A stretch of 64,000 nucleotides of DNA. It comes from Flavihumibacter fluvii (lineage in GTDB: Bacteria > Bacteroidota > Bacteroidia > Chitinophagales > Chitinophagaceae). Below, one piece after another: positions 1 through 8,212 of the stretch. Position 1 is the first letter of the stretch, and each line of letters starts with the position of its first letter. Under the pieces are notes generated by a model. It was not told the DNA's origin. It did no database searches and saw nothing but the letters and a program-made list of their open reading frames with translations. The position numbers were made by a program, and so were the translations under genes. Location of the stretch: contig NZ_CP092333.1 of the NCBI RefSeq assembly GCF_018595675.2, positions 272,001 to 336,000 on the forward strand, in the 5' to 3' direction.

Positions 1-250
1 AGCGGTCGTAAGCAGTGTTGGTACGAAAAACCAGTAACATGGAAATAGCAAATCCCAGCAGGCTGTGCATGAGGGATATATTGCGCAGATGGGTATTCTC
101 AGACAGGTTAAAGATCTCAACTTCGAGATAGGCTATGAGCCAGGAATAAAAGCTGATGGCAAGGATCAGCGGCATCAATTTCCTGATCGTGTCTGCCTTA
201 TTAAACCGGAAGAGGACTGCCAGCCAGTCCTTCGTATTATAACTGATCAT
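1..250 (-). CDS. Bestrophin family anion channel, N-terminal part (runs off window)
   Basis: Reading the minus strand from an ATG at 250 gives an open frame to the window edge, about 83 residues. It starts MISYNTKDWLAVLFRFNKAD, followed by a hydrophobic segment (LMPLILAISFYSWLIAYLE) and then SLLGFAISMLLVFRTNTAYD. The FRTNTAYDR motif near the end of the second hydrophobic stretch is the hallmark of bacterial bestrophins (UPF0187/YneE), pentameric inner-membrane chloride channels. Its ATG overlaps the fmt stop codon as ATGA (247-250), so it is probably translated by coupling to fmt, the upstream gene on this strand. The C-terminal two thirds lie outside the window. Confidence 0.8.
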   Translation of the reverse strand, partial: MISYNTKDWLAVLFRFNKADTIRKLMPLILAISFYSWLIAYLEVEIFNLSENTHLRNISLMHSLLGFAISMLLVFRTNTAYDR

Positions 251-1203
251 AAGGATGCATCATTTTTTACAAAGCGGTAACCGCGAAGGAAATCTTCTAC
301 AGGCATTCTTTTTTTGCCTTGCAATTGAATATCCTTAACATGAATATAGCCATCAGCGGCTGCAAATTTCAATCCTGTTTTATGATCGGTAACGTAAGCA
401 CCCGGCGTTTCGGCAGGTTGGGTGTGTTCTTTTGCGGCGGAAAATATTTTCAGGACTTTCCCATCCAGGAAGGTGTAAGCGGCAGGATAGGGTGATAGTC
501 CACGGATGAGGTTATAAATGGTGTCAATGGATTCATCCCAATTGATCTCACAGGTTTCGGTGAAGATCTTTGGGGCTAGGCGAACCAGTAAGGGATCAAT
601 TTCCAGCATACTTTGGGTGATTTCCTCCAATTGGCCTGCTGCCAGTTGTTGAATGGTCTCCAGTAATAGTCCGGCGCCTAATAGTTTCATGCGGTCATGC
701 AGGGAGCCTGCATTTTCATTTTTGCCGATATCCAGTTTGGCATGCATCAGGATATTGCCGGTATCAATTTCATGGCGCAGTTTGAAAGTGGTTACGCCGG
801 TTTCTTCTTCGCCATTGATGATGGCCCAGTTAATTGGGGCGGCACCCCGGTATTGGGGCAATAATGAACCATGCACATTGATGGTACCCAGGGGTGGCAT
901 ATTCCAGACCACTTCGGGCAACATGCGGAATGCGACTACGACCTGCAGGTCGGCTTTCAGGTTCCGAAGCTGTTGAATGAAGCCAGGATCTTTCAATTTT
1001 GGCGGTTGCAGGATATTCAGTTGGTGGCTCAGGGCATATTGTTTCACTGCACTTTGCTGAAGTTGCATGCCTCTTCCACCGGGCTTATCGGGTGCGGTAA
1101 TAACGCCCACGATTTTACAACCACCCTGCACCAGGGCGTCCAGGGAAGCCACGGCAAATTCGGGTGTACCCATGAAAACGATGCGTAGCTGTCGATAATC
1201 CAT
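247..1203 (-). CDS. fmt: Methionyl-tRNA formyltransferase
   Basis: Cytosolic enzyme that transfers a formyl group from 10-formyl-THF to Met-tRNAfMet for translation initiation. The 318 residues match the usual length (about 310-320). Visible are the N-terminal Rossmann start IVFMGTPEFA, the catalytic signature INVHGSLLPQYRGAAPINWA with N109 and H111, and the catalytic aspartate region HEIDTGNIL (D147). A C-terminal OB-like domain follows from about residue 205. The start MDYRQLRIVF sits just ahead of the first beta strand. It lies 34 nt downstream of the NamZ gene on the same strand, has its own TAATTTTG element (1208-1215), and ends in an ATGA overlap with the bestrophin gene. Confidence 0.96.
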   Translation of the reverse strand: MDYRQLRIVFMGTPEFAVASLDALVQGGCKIVGVITAPDKPGGRGMQLQQSAVKQYALSHQLNILQPPKLKDPGFIQQLRNLKADLQVVVAFRMLPEVVWNMPPLGTINVHGSLLPQYRGAAPINWAIINGEEETGVTTFKLRHEIDTGNILMHAKLDIGKNENAGSLHDRMKLLGAGLLLETIQQLAAGQLEEITQSMLEIDPLLVRLAPKIFTETCEINWDESIDTIYNLIRGLSPYPAAYTFLDGKVLKIFSAAKEHTQPAETPGAYVTDHKTGLKFAAADGYIHVKDIQLQGKKRMPVEDFLRGYRFVKNDASL

Positions 1204-1207
1204 GGCA

Positions 1208-1215
1208 CAAAATTA
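1208..1215 (-). promoter_or_regulatory. Bacteroidota -7 promoter element of fmt
   Basis: On the minus strand this reads TAATTTTG, a perfect match to the Bacteroidota -7 consensus TAnnTTTG. Its last base is only 5 nt upstream of the A of the fmt ATG, so transcription would begin at or next to the start codon. No convincing TTG at -33 with 17-21 nt spacing was seen. The six fixed bases occur by chance about once in 4096 positions in unbiased DNA. Confidence 0.4.
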
Positions 1216-1237
1216 CAATACAGGTAGTGATTCACCT

Positions 1238-2455
1238 CTATTCAAAATCGGGATAACACAAATATTTTTTACGAATGGCTTTGAACTGTTTGAGGGCTGG
1301 TTGCCAGGATTTACGGATATCCGCTTCCGAAAGCCCACTTTTTACCTGGGCCATCAGTGAGGCATTGCCAGCAAGTTTGTTGAAAAAATAGGCGGTTGGC
1401 TGTGCGCCGGGTTTACCCAGGAAAAAACTGTCCTTTTGCGGGAAGAGTTCATAGGCCTTCAACAGGTATTTTAGTTGGATCTGTTGCTGAATGGCCGCTT
1501 CGGCATCTTCTGCAGTTCCTGAAATATTCCAGCCATAACAAAGCTGGTTCTTCAATTTTGGGTCTTTCGCACCTTCGCGAGAAACGGGTGTAAAAGCGAA
1601 TAAATTTTTTGGTAAGGAGGGGTGGCCAAAGATAAGGAAGGGATGTTCGGTACCGCGGCCTTCGCTAAGAGCTGTGCCTTCAAAAAAACAGGTTGATGGA
1701 TACCAGTAGATGGCTGACATGTCGGGCAGGTTAGGGGATGGTTTCACAGGTAATGTATACCTGCTTTTATGGGTATAGTTACCGCAGGGAATCACCGTTA
1801 ATTTAAAGGATGCCATTGCGCCATGCAGGCTGGAATCCAGCCATTTTTCGCCCAGGAGCATTTTGGCATATTCCCCCATGGTCATTCCATACACTACAGG
1901 AACGCTTTGCATGCCGACAAAGGATCGGTAAGGTTTTTCCAGTACTGGTCCATCTACATAGAACCCATTTGGATTGGGGCGGTCAAGGATCACCAGGGGT
2001 AGTTTGGCCTTGATGGCGGATTCCATGAATTCCTCCAAAGAAGAAATAAACGTATAAAAGCGGCAGCCAACATCCTGTACATCAAAAACCAGAATATCCA
2101 CATCGGCCAGGTCTGCTGCAGAAGCTTTTCGGTTTTTGCCATAGAGGGAGATCACCCTAATGCCGGTAGCAGGATCGATGGAATTATCCACTTTTTCGCC
2201 GGCATCGGCGGTACCACGGAAACCGTGCTCTGGTGCAAAGATTTTTATAATATGTATGCCCTGTTTACTCAATGTGTCAATCAGGTGGGTGCGGTCAAAA
2301 ACCACCGTGGTCTGGTTGGCGAAAATGGCCACCCGCTTGCCTTTGAGTAGTGGCAGGTAGGCGCTGAACCGCTCTGCGGCAGGTGTAATGCGTTGTGCGG
2401 CAAGTGGCAGGGAAAAAACCATTGCCAGGGCACAGCAGCAGATTATCTGTTTCAT
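1238..2455 (-). CDS. namZ: DUF1343 protein, NamZ-type exo-beta-N-acetylmuramidase
   Basis: Exported protein of 405 residues with a signal peptide (MKQIICCCALAMVFSLPLAAQ). The rest matches DUF1343: GKRVAIFANQTTV, IFAPEHGFRGTADAGE, LVFDVQDVGCRFYTFI, LVILDRPNPN and PNLPDMSAIYWYPSTCFFEGT are all recognisable family blocks. Characterised members (NamZ) release MurNAc from the non-reducing end of peptidoglycan fragments, so a role in cell-wall turnover or muropeptide recovery in the periplasm is expected. It is followed by fmt on the same strand after 34 nt and is divergent from the SlyD-like gene with only 54 nt between the two starts. A TATATTTG element is at 2460-2467. Confidence 0.9.
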   Translation of the reverse strand: MKQIICCCALAMVFSLPLAAQRITPAAERFSAYLPLLKGKRVAIFANQTTVVFDRTHLIDTLSKQGIHIIKIFAPEHGFRGTADAGEKVDNSIDPATGIRVISLYGKNRKASAADLADVDILVFDVQDVGCRFYTFISSLEEFMESAIKAKLPLVILDRPNPNGFYVDGPVLEKPYRSFVGMQSVPVVYGMTMGEYAKMLLGEKWLDSSLHGAMASFKLTVIPCGNYTHKSRYTLPVKPSPNLPDMSAIYWYPSTCFFEGTALSEGRGTEHPFLIFGHPSLPKNLFAFTPVSREGAKDPKLKNQLCYGWNISGTAEDAEAAIQQQIQLKYLLKAYELFPQKDSFFLGKPGAQPTAYFFNKLAGNASLMAQVKSGLSEADIRKSWQPALKQFKAIRKKYLCYPDFE

Positions 2456-2459
2456 AGGT

Positions 2460-2467
2460 CAAATATA
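2460..2467 (-). promoter_or_regulatory. Bacteroidota -7 promoter element of the NamZ gene
   Basis: Reads TATATTTG on the minus strand, a perfect TAnnTTTG match. Its last base is 5 nt upstream of the A of the NamZ ATG, the same spacing as at fmt, so a leaderless or nearly leaderless message is implied if the element is used. It lies in the 54-nt divergent gap shared with the SlyD-like gene. On the plus strand the near match TACCTTTC (2473-2480) could serve that gene. Confidence 0.4.
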
Positions 2468-2509
2468 ACGCTTACCTTTCCACCCGATTTTTCAATAAAA
2501 AAAATTGAT

Positions 2510-2965
2510 ATGCAACAAGTACAATCCGGCGATACCGTTCGTGTGCATTACCATGGTCGCCTTACAGACGGAACAACATTTGACAGTTCCGAAGGCCGTG
2601 ATCCATTGGAGTTTGAAGTGGGCAGTGGCATGGTGATCGCGGGTTTCGACAACGGGGTGATCGGCATGATCATCGGCGATAAGAGAACCGTTCAAATTGC
2701 CGTTGAAGAAGCCTATGGGCCGAAGAACCCTGAGATGGTGATAGAATTTCCCCGTGAGCAGGTGCCTGAAGGAATGTCTCTCGAAAAAGGAATGCGGCTG
2801 AACCTGAACAATAGTGAAGGACAAGTAGTTCCTGTGGTGATTACAGAAGTGCTGGACGAGACCGTCCTGCTGGATGCGAACCATCCGCTGGCTGGTGAGG
2901 ACCTCGTGTTCGATATCGAGTTGGTAGAGATCGTAGCACCACCTTCCCGTATCATCATGCCGTAA
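2510..2965 (+). CDS. SlyD-like FKBP-type peptidyl-prolyl cis-trans isomerase
   Basis: Soluble FKBP-fold prolyl isomerase and chaperone, 151 residues from the ATG at 2510 (MQQVQSGDTVRVHYHGRLTD). The open frame extends further upstream, but that part runs through the divergent promoter region and into the NamZ signal-peptide codons, so it is not used. Seen: VHYHGRLTDGTTFDSSEGR, then an insert-in-flap arrangement (AYGPKNPEMVIEFPREQVPE ... VVPVVITEVL) and the closing NHPLAGEDLVFDIELVEI, the SlyD order of FK-IF-FK. It lacks the His/Cys-rich nickel-binding tail of E. coli SlyD and ends soon after VEIVAPPSR. No signal peptide, so cytosolic. Confidence 0.92.
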   Translation: MQQVQSGDTVRVHYHGRLTDGTTFDSSEGRDPLEFEVGSGMVIAGFDNGVIGMIIGDKRTVQIAVEEAYGPKNPEMVIEFPREQVPEGMSLEKGMRLNLNNSEGQVVPVVITEVLDETVLLDANHPLAGEDLVFDIELVEIVAPPSRIIMP

Positions 2966-2994
2966 TTACGGATTTTCTTTTAGAACGTTTTTTA

Positions 2995-3840
2995 TTAAAC
3001 CTCGCTGCCACTTTCCCTGGAGAGTGGCAGTTTTATTTGGTATTGTTTCCAATATACGACTGCCAGGATACCGATGGCCAGCAGGCACAGGATCGTGTTC
3101 ACCAGGGATCCTTCAAAACCAAATGACCCGCCCGTGAGCAGCACATTTTTTCCAATGCTTTGGGTAAGGATGGAAGGGATATCAAGGCCACTCACTTCAT
3201 ACCCCAATACGGGACCCTGGAAGAAGTTCCAGGCGAAATGCAGCGCGATGCCGAACCACAGATTTTTGGTAAAACTATAATTGATGCCCAGCAAAATGCC
3301 TGCGATAAAAACATTTACCAGCGCCAGCCAGTTAGATCCCGGATTAGCGCCATGGAAAATTGCGAATAAAGCAGCTGAAACCAGTAGTGCAGCGATGGGG
3401 GAAGTGCTTTCCCGCAGGTTTCGGAGGACATATCCCCTGAAGACCATTTCTTCAGCGAAAGCCACCATAAGCATGAGCCCGAATGAAAGGGCGAAGGATT
3501 GTCCGTTAAACTGAACCTCCATCCAATTCAGCTGTCCAACCGCTACCAGGAAACAGGTGCCGGCGCCAAGAATGGCGATGGCCAGGGAAAAACCTGCCGC
3601 AGCATGCTTTTCAAAGCCAGTCCATGTAAATCCGGTATCAACCAAATTTACCCTGTCGATGTATCGTGTGAAAACCAGAAAGAGCAACACAGTGGCTATG
3701 CAAATGAGACTATATAAAGAATAAAAATCCAGTTGCAGAAAGCCAAGCAACAGGATGGCGCCCAGATAGACCAGCAGGAAAAGAATGGTGCGCAACCATC
3801 CAAATGGAATGAGGGGTTTGAGAAGGGTTTCCTTTGCCAT
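2995..3840 (-). CDS. CPBP family intramembrane metalloprotease
   Basis: Multi-pass membrane protein of the CAAX-protease/bacteriocin-processing (CPBP, ABI) family. Counting from the ATG at 3840 (MAKETLLKPLIPFGWLR), the three active-site motifs are visible: E130-E131-x3-R135 in AEEMVFRG, H163 in FAIFHG, and H201-x3-N205 in HFAWNFFQG. About eight hydrophobic segments surround them. A longer start at 3891 would run past the divergent pepT start at 3874, so 3840 is preferred. With these starts the divergent gap is 33 nt. The substrate is unknown. Its stop faces the SlyD-like gene. Confidence 0.88.
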   Translation of the reverse strand: MAKETLLKPLIPFGWLRTILFLLVYLGAILLLGFLQLDFYSLYSLICIATVLLFLVFTRYIDRVNLVDTGFTWTGFEKHAAAGFSLAIAILGAGTCFLVAVGQLNWMEVQFNGQSFALSFGLMLMVAFAEEMVFRGYVLRNLRESTSPIAALLVSAALFAIFHGANPGSNWLALVNVFIAGILLGINYSFTKNLWFGIALHFAWNFFQGPVLGYEVSGLDIPSILTQSIGKNVLLTGGSFGFEGSLVNTILCLLAIGILAVVYWKQYQIKLPLSRESGSEV

Positions 3841-3873
3841 CAAAGCTGTAATTTGCCCGAAATTATTGTATTC

Positions 3874-5121
3874 ATGTCCAATTTGTACCAATATAGTGTG
3901 GAAGAGCGGTTTTTGCGGTATGTGCAGATCGATACACAGAGTGATCCTTTTTCTGAAAGCTTTCCTTCAACAGAAAAACAAAAAGACCTGGGCCGATTGC
4001 TGGTGGAAGAATTGCTTGACCTCGGATTGGCAGATGCCCACATGGATGACAACGGCTATGTTTATGCAACAATCTCTTCCAATACAGAACGGGAGGTGCC
4101 GGTGATCTGTTTTTGTGCGCATATGGATACATCGCCTGATGTAAGTGGAACCGGCGTTAAGCCATTGGTTCACCGTAATTATGATGGTGGGGATATTGTA
4201 TTGCCAGACGACCATCAACAGGTGATCCGTTTAAATGAGCATCCTTACCTGCAACAAAAAATTGGTGACGATATCATCACGGCTTCCGGATTGACCTTAT
4301 TGGGTGCAGATGATAAAGCTGGCGTAGCCGTGATCATGGACTTTGCGAAAATTTTGCAGGCACATCCGGAAATAAAACACGGCGCGATCAGGATTTTGTT
4401 TACGCCGGACGAGGAGGTAGGCCGTGGAGTGGATAAGCTGGATATGCAACAACTTGGCGCCAGTATTGGCTATACGCTGGATGCCGGTGAAGCGGGCAGC
4501 CTGGAAGATGAGAATTTTTCTGCAGATTCTATGACGGTTAGTTTTAACGGGGTTCCTGCGCATCCGGGCTCGGCGAAGGGAAAGTTGGTGAATGCCCTTA
4601 AAGTTGCGGCAGCCTTCGTGCATGCCCTGCCAGGTGAAAGCCTCGCCCCTGAATTTACAGAAGGCCGGGAAGGATTCGTGCATCCAGTTCATATGACCGG
4701 AACTGCAGAGAAAGCATCAGTACAATTTATCCTGCGTGATTTTGATACGGCCAAACTGGGCGAATATGCCTATATGCTGCAGCACCTGGCCGATGAAGTG
4801 GTAAAGTCTTTTCCAGGAGCAACCTGCAGTTATACCGTGAAGGAGCAATACCGCAACATGAAGGAAGTACTGGTGAACCACCCCGGGATTGTCCGGTATG
4901 CAGAAGAGGCCATTCTTCGCGCAGGCGGAACCGTTAGGCGCCATCCGATCCGCGGTGGTACCGACGGAGCCAGGTTGTCATTTATGGGATTACCATGCCC
5001 GAACCTTTTTACCGGGGAAATGGCCCTGCATAGTAAGCACGAATATGTGAGTGTCCAGGATATGCAGCTAAGTGTGCATACCCTGCTGGAGCTGGTGCAG
5101 CTATGGGAAAAGGGGGAATAG
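3874..5121 (+). CDS. pepT: Peptidase T (tripeptide aminopeptidase)
   Basis: Cytosolic di-zinc M20B aminopeptidase that removes N-terminal residues from tripeptides. It has 415 residues from the ATG at 3874 (MSNLYQYSVEERFLRYVQID), close to the usual 410. Metal and catalytic motifs: AHMDTSPD (H83, D85), LLGADDKAG (D146/D147), TPDEEVGRG (E180/E181) and the late SKHEYVS histidine. The dimerisation domain with NGVPAHPGSAKGKLVNA is present. Upstream in-frame codons from 3733 overlap the divergent CPBP gene and do not belong. Confidence 0.95.
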   Translation: MSNLYQYSVEERFLRYVQIDTQSDPFSESFPSTEKQKDLGRLLVEELLDLGLADAHMDDNGYVYATISSNTEREVPVICFCAHMDTSPDVSGTGVKPLVHRNYDGGDIVLPDDHQQVIRLNEHPYLQQKIGDDIITASGLTLLGADDKAGVAVIMDFAKILQAHPEIKHGAIRILFTPDEEVGRGVDKLDMQQLGASIGYTLDAGEAGSLEDENFSADSMTVSFNGVPAHPGSAKGKLVNALKVAAAFVHALPGESLAPEFTEGREGFVHPVHMTGTAEKASVQFILRDFDTAKLGEYAYMLQHLADEVVKSFPGATCSYTVKEQYRNMKEVLVNHPGIVRYAEEAILRAGGTVRRHPIRGGTDGARLSFMGLPCPNLFTGEMALHSKHEYVSVQDMQLSVHTLLELVQLWEKGE

Positions 5122-5153
5122 GAATTACTTGATTATATTGTAGCCTTAAATTG

Positions 5154-6095
5154 ATGAAAATGCTGGATCTATTATTGTCTAACTGGTGGATATTACTGCT
5201 GTTGCTGGTGGTATTGATGGGACTAAAAACCATCAACCAGGGTACTGTAGGTGTGGTGACCATGTTTGGAAAGTACAGGCGGGTTTTGCCACCCGGATTA
5301 AACCTCATCATTCCTTTCATTGAGCAGATCTCCAAGCGGGTGTCTGTCCAGAACCGAAGTATTGAACTCGAGTTCCAGGCGGTAACTGCAGACCAGGCCA
5401 ATGTATATTTTAAGAATATGTTGTTGTATGCGGTGCAGAATTCCGAGGAAGAGACCATCAAAAAAGTAGCCTTTAAGTTTATCAGTGAACGCGACCTGAT
5501 GCAGGCCCTGAGCCGGACCATAGAAGGCACCATCCGTTCTTTCGTGGCTACCAAGCGGCAGGCGGAGATCCTGGCTTTGCGTAAAGAAATTGTTGAATAT
5601 GTGAAAGAGCAGATCGACCAGTTGCTGGAGGAATGGGGTTACCATTTGCTTGACCTTCAGATCAATGATATTACGTTTGACCAGGTGATCATGGATTCCA
5701 TGAGCAGGGTGGTAGCTTCACATAACCTGAAAGCGGCAGCGGAAAATGAAGGGCAGGCCTTGCTGATCACAAAAACCAAGGGAGCAGAAGCGGAAGGGAA
5801 TGCCATCAAGATAGCCGCAGAAGCAGAACGGGAAGCGGCCAGGCTGAGGGGCCAGGGTGTGGCATTGTTCCGGGAAGAAGTGGCCAAGGGTATGACTGAG
5901 GCTGCTGACAGGATGCGGCAGGCTAACCTGGATACCAATGTGATCTTATTCAGTATGTGGACGGAAGCGGTGAAGAATTTTGCAGAGTATGGCAAAGGCA
6001 ATGTAATCTTCCTTGATGGTAGTCCGGATGGAATGGAGAAGACCATGAAGCAGATACAGGCAATGATGATCCGCCAGAGTGGGACGCACACCTGA
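5154..6095 (+). CDS. SPFH/band 7 (stomatin-prohibitin) membrane protein
   Basis: 313 residues with an N-terminal membrane segment (NWWILLLLLVVLMGLKTI, about 10-27) followed by an SPFH domain (GTVGVVTMFGKYRRVLPPGLN ... VQNRSIELEFQAVTADQANV). A long alanine/glutamate-rich helix follows, typical of flotillin- and HflK-like scaffolds (AEGNAIKIAAEAEREAARLR, about 215-240). Such proteins oligomerise in the inner membrane and organise partner proteases or transporters. The in-frame TTG at 5151 is directly followed by ATG at 5154, which is preferred. It lies 32 nt after pepT, possibly in the same transcript. The partner is unknown. Confidence 0.87.
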   Translation: MKMLDLLLSNWWILLLLLVVLMGLKTINQGTVGVVTMFGKYRRVLPPGLNLIIPFIEQISKRVSVQNRSIELEFQAVTADQANVYFKNMLLYAVQNSEEETIKKVAFKFISERDLMQALSRTIEGTIRSFVATKRQAEILALRKEIVEYVKEQIDQLLEEWGYHLLDLQINDITFDQVIMDSMSRVVASHNLKAAAENEGQALLITKTKGAEAEGNAIKIAAEAEREAARLRGQGVALFREEVAKGMTEAADRMRQANLDTNVILFSMWTEAVKNFAEYGKGNVIFLDGSPDGMEKTMKQIQAMMIRQSGTHT

Positions 6096-6198
6096 GGAGT
6101 ATTCTATAGAAATTGTTAATACAAGCGCATAAAACATTGAACAGGGAATAAACCCATTATTTTCACGTTGCACAAGCATTAGATATAAACTAGCCTAC

Positions 6199-6903
6199 AT
6201 GAATTTGTTTTTGTTACAGGTAGCTGATACAGCCAAACGCATCATTGATAGTACTTCGGCCGCAAATCAGGGCGGTGCGGCAGCCCAGTTGAATTTACTG
6301 GACCTGTTATTTAAAGGCGGGGTACTGATGATACCGCTTTTACTGCTGCTGGTAGTGGCTGTATATTTTTTCTTTGAACGCTGGATCGCGATTAAAAAAG
6401 CCAGCAGGGTGGATGATAATTTCATGAGTATCATCAAAGACCATATCATTAATGGAAATGTGTCTGCGGCCCGCTCACTGGCGAAGAATACCAATAACCC
6501 GGTTGCCCGTATGATCGATAAAGGCATCCAGCGGATCGGCAAGCCAATTGATGCTATTGAAAAAAGCATGGAGAATGTAGGTAAGCTGGAAATGTATAAG
6601 ATGGAAAGAAACCTTTCGGTGTTATCCCTGGTATCCGGGATTGCACCTATGTTTGGCTTCCTGGGTACTATTGTAGGTATGGTGCAATTATTCTATGGGA
6701 TTTCATCTTCAGGGGAATATACTTTAAGCACTATTGCTGATGGTATCTATGTTAAAATGATCACTTCGGCCACCGGATTGATCATTGGCCTGCTGGCTTA
6801 TGTTGGCCATAGCTTCCTCGTTGCCCAGGTGGACAAGACCGTTAACAAGATGGAGATCGCCAGTGCTGATTTTATAGATACTTTACAGGAACCCACCCGG
6901 TAA
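6199..6903 (+). CDS. exbB: MotA/TolQ/ExbB family proton channel subunit
   Basis: 234 residues with three membrane spans: GVLMIPLLLLLVVAVYFFFE (about 41-60), a central one after SLVSGIAPMFGFLGTIVGMV (about 145-165) and one around MITSATGLIIGLLAYVGHSF (about 190-210). The APMFGFLGTIVGM block and the ADGIYVKMITSATGL block are the ExbB/TolQ signatures. With the ExbD-like protein 24 nt downstream it should form the proton-driven motor that energises TonB- or Tol-dependent outer-membrane processes. No TonB gene is nearby, so whether it is a TonB or Tol system is open. A 103-nt gap separates it from the SPFH gene. Confidence 0.9.
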   Translation: MNLFLLQVADTAKRIIDSTSAANQGGAAAQLNLLDLLFKGGVLMIPLLLLLVVAVYFFFERWIAIKKASRVDDNFMSIIKDHIINGNVSAARSLAKNTNNPVARMIDKGIQRIGKPIDAIEKSMENVGKLEMYKMERNLSVLSLVSGIAPMFGFLGTIVGMVQLFYGISSSGEYTLSTIADGIYVKMITSATGLIIGLLAYVGHSFLVAQVDKTVNKMEIASADFIDTLQEPTR

Positions 6904-6927
6904 CCTGCATTTGTCAAAAAGCAAAAC

Positions 6928-7329
6928 ATGAATTTAAGAAGGAGACTAAGAGGACATGCTGAGGTGCATACGGGGCCATTAAATGACATCCTGTTCATCT
7001 TGTTATTGTTTTTCCTGATTGTATCTACGCTGGCCAATCCCAATGTGATCAAATTATCGCAGCCAAAGGCAAAGAGTGATACTAAGGCCAAGCAGACAGT
7101 GGTCGTTTCGATAGATGTCAACAAAAAATTTTATGTGGGTACATCCCCCACGACACTGGCCGACCTGAAAGCCAAACTGCAGCCTATTTTAGCGAAAGAA
7201 ACAGATCAGCCATCAGTGGTGATCAATGCCGATAAATCTGTGCCGGTAGAAGACGTGGTCGCAGTTATGCGTGTAGCCAGGGAATTAGGTGCGCGCTCTG
7301 TTTTGGCAGTAGATAAAAGCGGCCAATAA
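6928..7329 (+). CDS. exbD: ExbD/TolR family biopolymer transport protein
   Basis: 133 residues: a short cytoplasmic arginine-rich head (MNLRRRLRGHAEVHTG), one membrane helix LNDILFILLLFFLIVSTLA carrying the conserved channel aspartate (D20), and a periplasmic domain with VVVSIDVNKKFYVG and SVPVEDVVAVMRVARELGA. Partner of the ExbB-like protein immediately upstream, 24 nt away and co-oriented. The single aspartate in the helix is the proton-carrying residue in characterised homologues. Transcription ends against the convergent prmC gene. Confidence 0.9.
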   Translation: MNLRRRLRGHAEVHTGPLNDILFILLLFFLIVSTLANPNVIKLSQPKAKSDTKAKQTVVVSIDVNKKFYVGTSPTTLADLKAKLQPILAKETDQPSVVINADKSVPVEDVVAVMRVARELGARSVLAVDKSGQ

Positions 7330-7352
7330 ATTTTCAACTGACGTATATGTTT

Positions 7353-7377
7353 AAAAAAACAGTCTAAGGCCTGACTG
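7353..7377 (-). terminator. Intrinsic terminator of prmC
   Basis: On the minus strand a 5-bp stem CAGTC/GACTG (7373-7377 and 7360-7364) with an 8-nt loop containing GGCC is followed by seven T (7353-7359). The prmC stop codon lies inside the hairpin. In the plus direction there is no T tract after the stem, so it would act only on the prmC transcript. Confidence 0.5.
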
Positions 7378-8209
7378 CTTTGACCATTCTGTCTTTATCC
7401 TGCATGTCCTGGCGGACCTCTGTTTTAATTAACCCGCCTTTTATAAAACACCCTTTTACAGCATCTGCGAGTTCTTCATGGATCTCCACATAAATTCTCG
7501 TACCAGGCAGGCAATTTTTCATGGCGAATTTAGCAATGGCTATATAAAAAACCAGGGCGTTCTCATTTGGTACAAAAAGTGCTATTGCAGGCTCGTAATC
7601 CACCACATGCGGATCCATTTGCATACTGCCGATTTGGGGAATATAAGGCGGGTTGCTCACGATAATATCGGGAACAGGCAAGGTATTCCAACTACTCTCC
7701 TGTAAAAAATCAATATTGTGCCAGGTTACCGAAGCGGCCAGGTTGTTTGCGTTCTTTTTGGCCACCAGCAAAGCTTCTGCGCTGATGTCACAGCTGTGGA
7801 TTACTGCCTGGGGCAATTTTTTTGACAAACTGATTGGGATACAACCACTGCCACTGCCAATATCAAGCACGGTTAAGGTCGGATTGTTTTTTTCCTCTTT
7901 TACGATCCATTCGACCAGCTCTTCTGTTTCAGGTCTTGGGATCAGCACATTTTCATCCACATAAAATTTCATTTCCTGGAACCAGGCCTCATTCAATACA
8001 TATTGGACCGGCCGGTGGTTCAGGAGTTGCGCGAGATAGTGGTTGATCGTGATTTCCTCATCCGGCAAGAGGTTGGTGGTCAGTTTTTCATTGCTACGGC
8101 TGTGGCTGATTTTTTCCAGCACCATATTGGCGATGATAAAACCTTCCCTTTCACCATAATCGGGAATGAGCCGCTTATGCAGGAGATGGAATTTTTCAGC
8201 GATGGTCAT
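7364..8209 (-). CDS. prmC: Release factor glutamine N5-methyltransferase
   Basis: SAM-dependent methyltransferase that modifies the GGQ glutamine of peptide release factors. The 281 residues match the family length. Seen: an N-terminal helical substrate-recognition domain ending in NHRPVQYVLNEAWFQ, the conserved VLIPRPETEELVEW (about 88-101), SAM motif VLDIGSGSGCIPISLS (114-129) and the catalytic SNPPYIP (NPPY, 186-189). The start at 8209 is 3 nt downstream of the stop of the nitrilase-fold gene, so the two appear to form one transcript ending in a terminator at the prmC stop. Confidence 0.95.
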   Translation of the reverse strand: MTIAEKFHLLHKRLIPDYGEREGFIIANMVLEKISHSRSNEKLTTNLLPDEEITINHYLAQLLNHRPVQYVLNEAWFQEMKFYVDENVLIPRPETEELVEWIVKEEKNNPTLTVLDIGSGSGCIPISLSKKLPQAVIHSCDISAEALLVAKKNANNLAASVTWHNIDFLQESSWNTLPVPDIIVSNPPYIPQIGSMQMDPHVVDYEPAIALFVPNENALVFYIAIAKFAMKNCLPGTRIYVEIHEELADAVKGCFIKGGLIKTEVRQDMQDKDRMVKAVRP

Positions 8210-8212
8210 GTT

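Noticed and set aside
2960-2983. Terminator at the end of the SlyD-like gene
   Set aside because: CCGTAATTACGG is a palindrome with only a 4-bp stem if a loop is allowed, and the T tract is interrupted; too weak to list.
4297-4692. 131-codon open frame opposite pepT
   Set aside because: Shadow frame of pepT; amino-acid composition is not protein-like and no start signal is seen.
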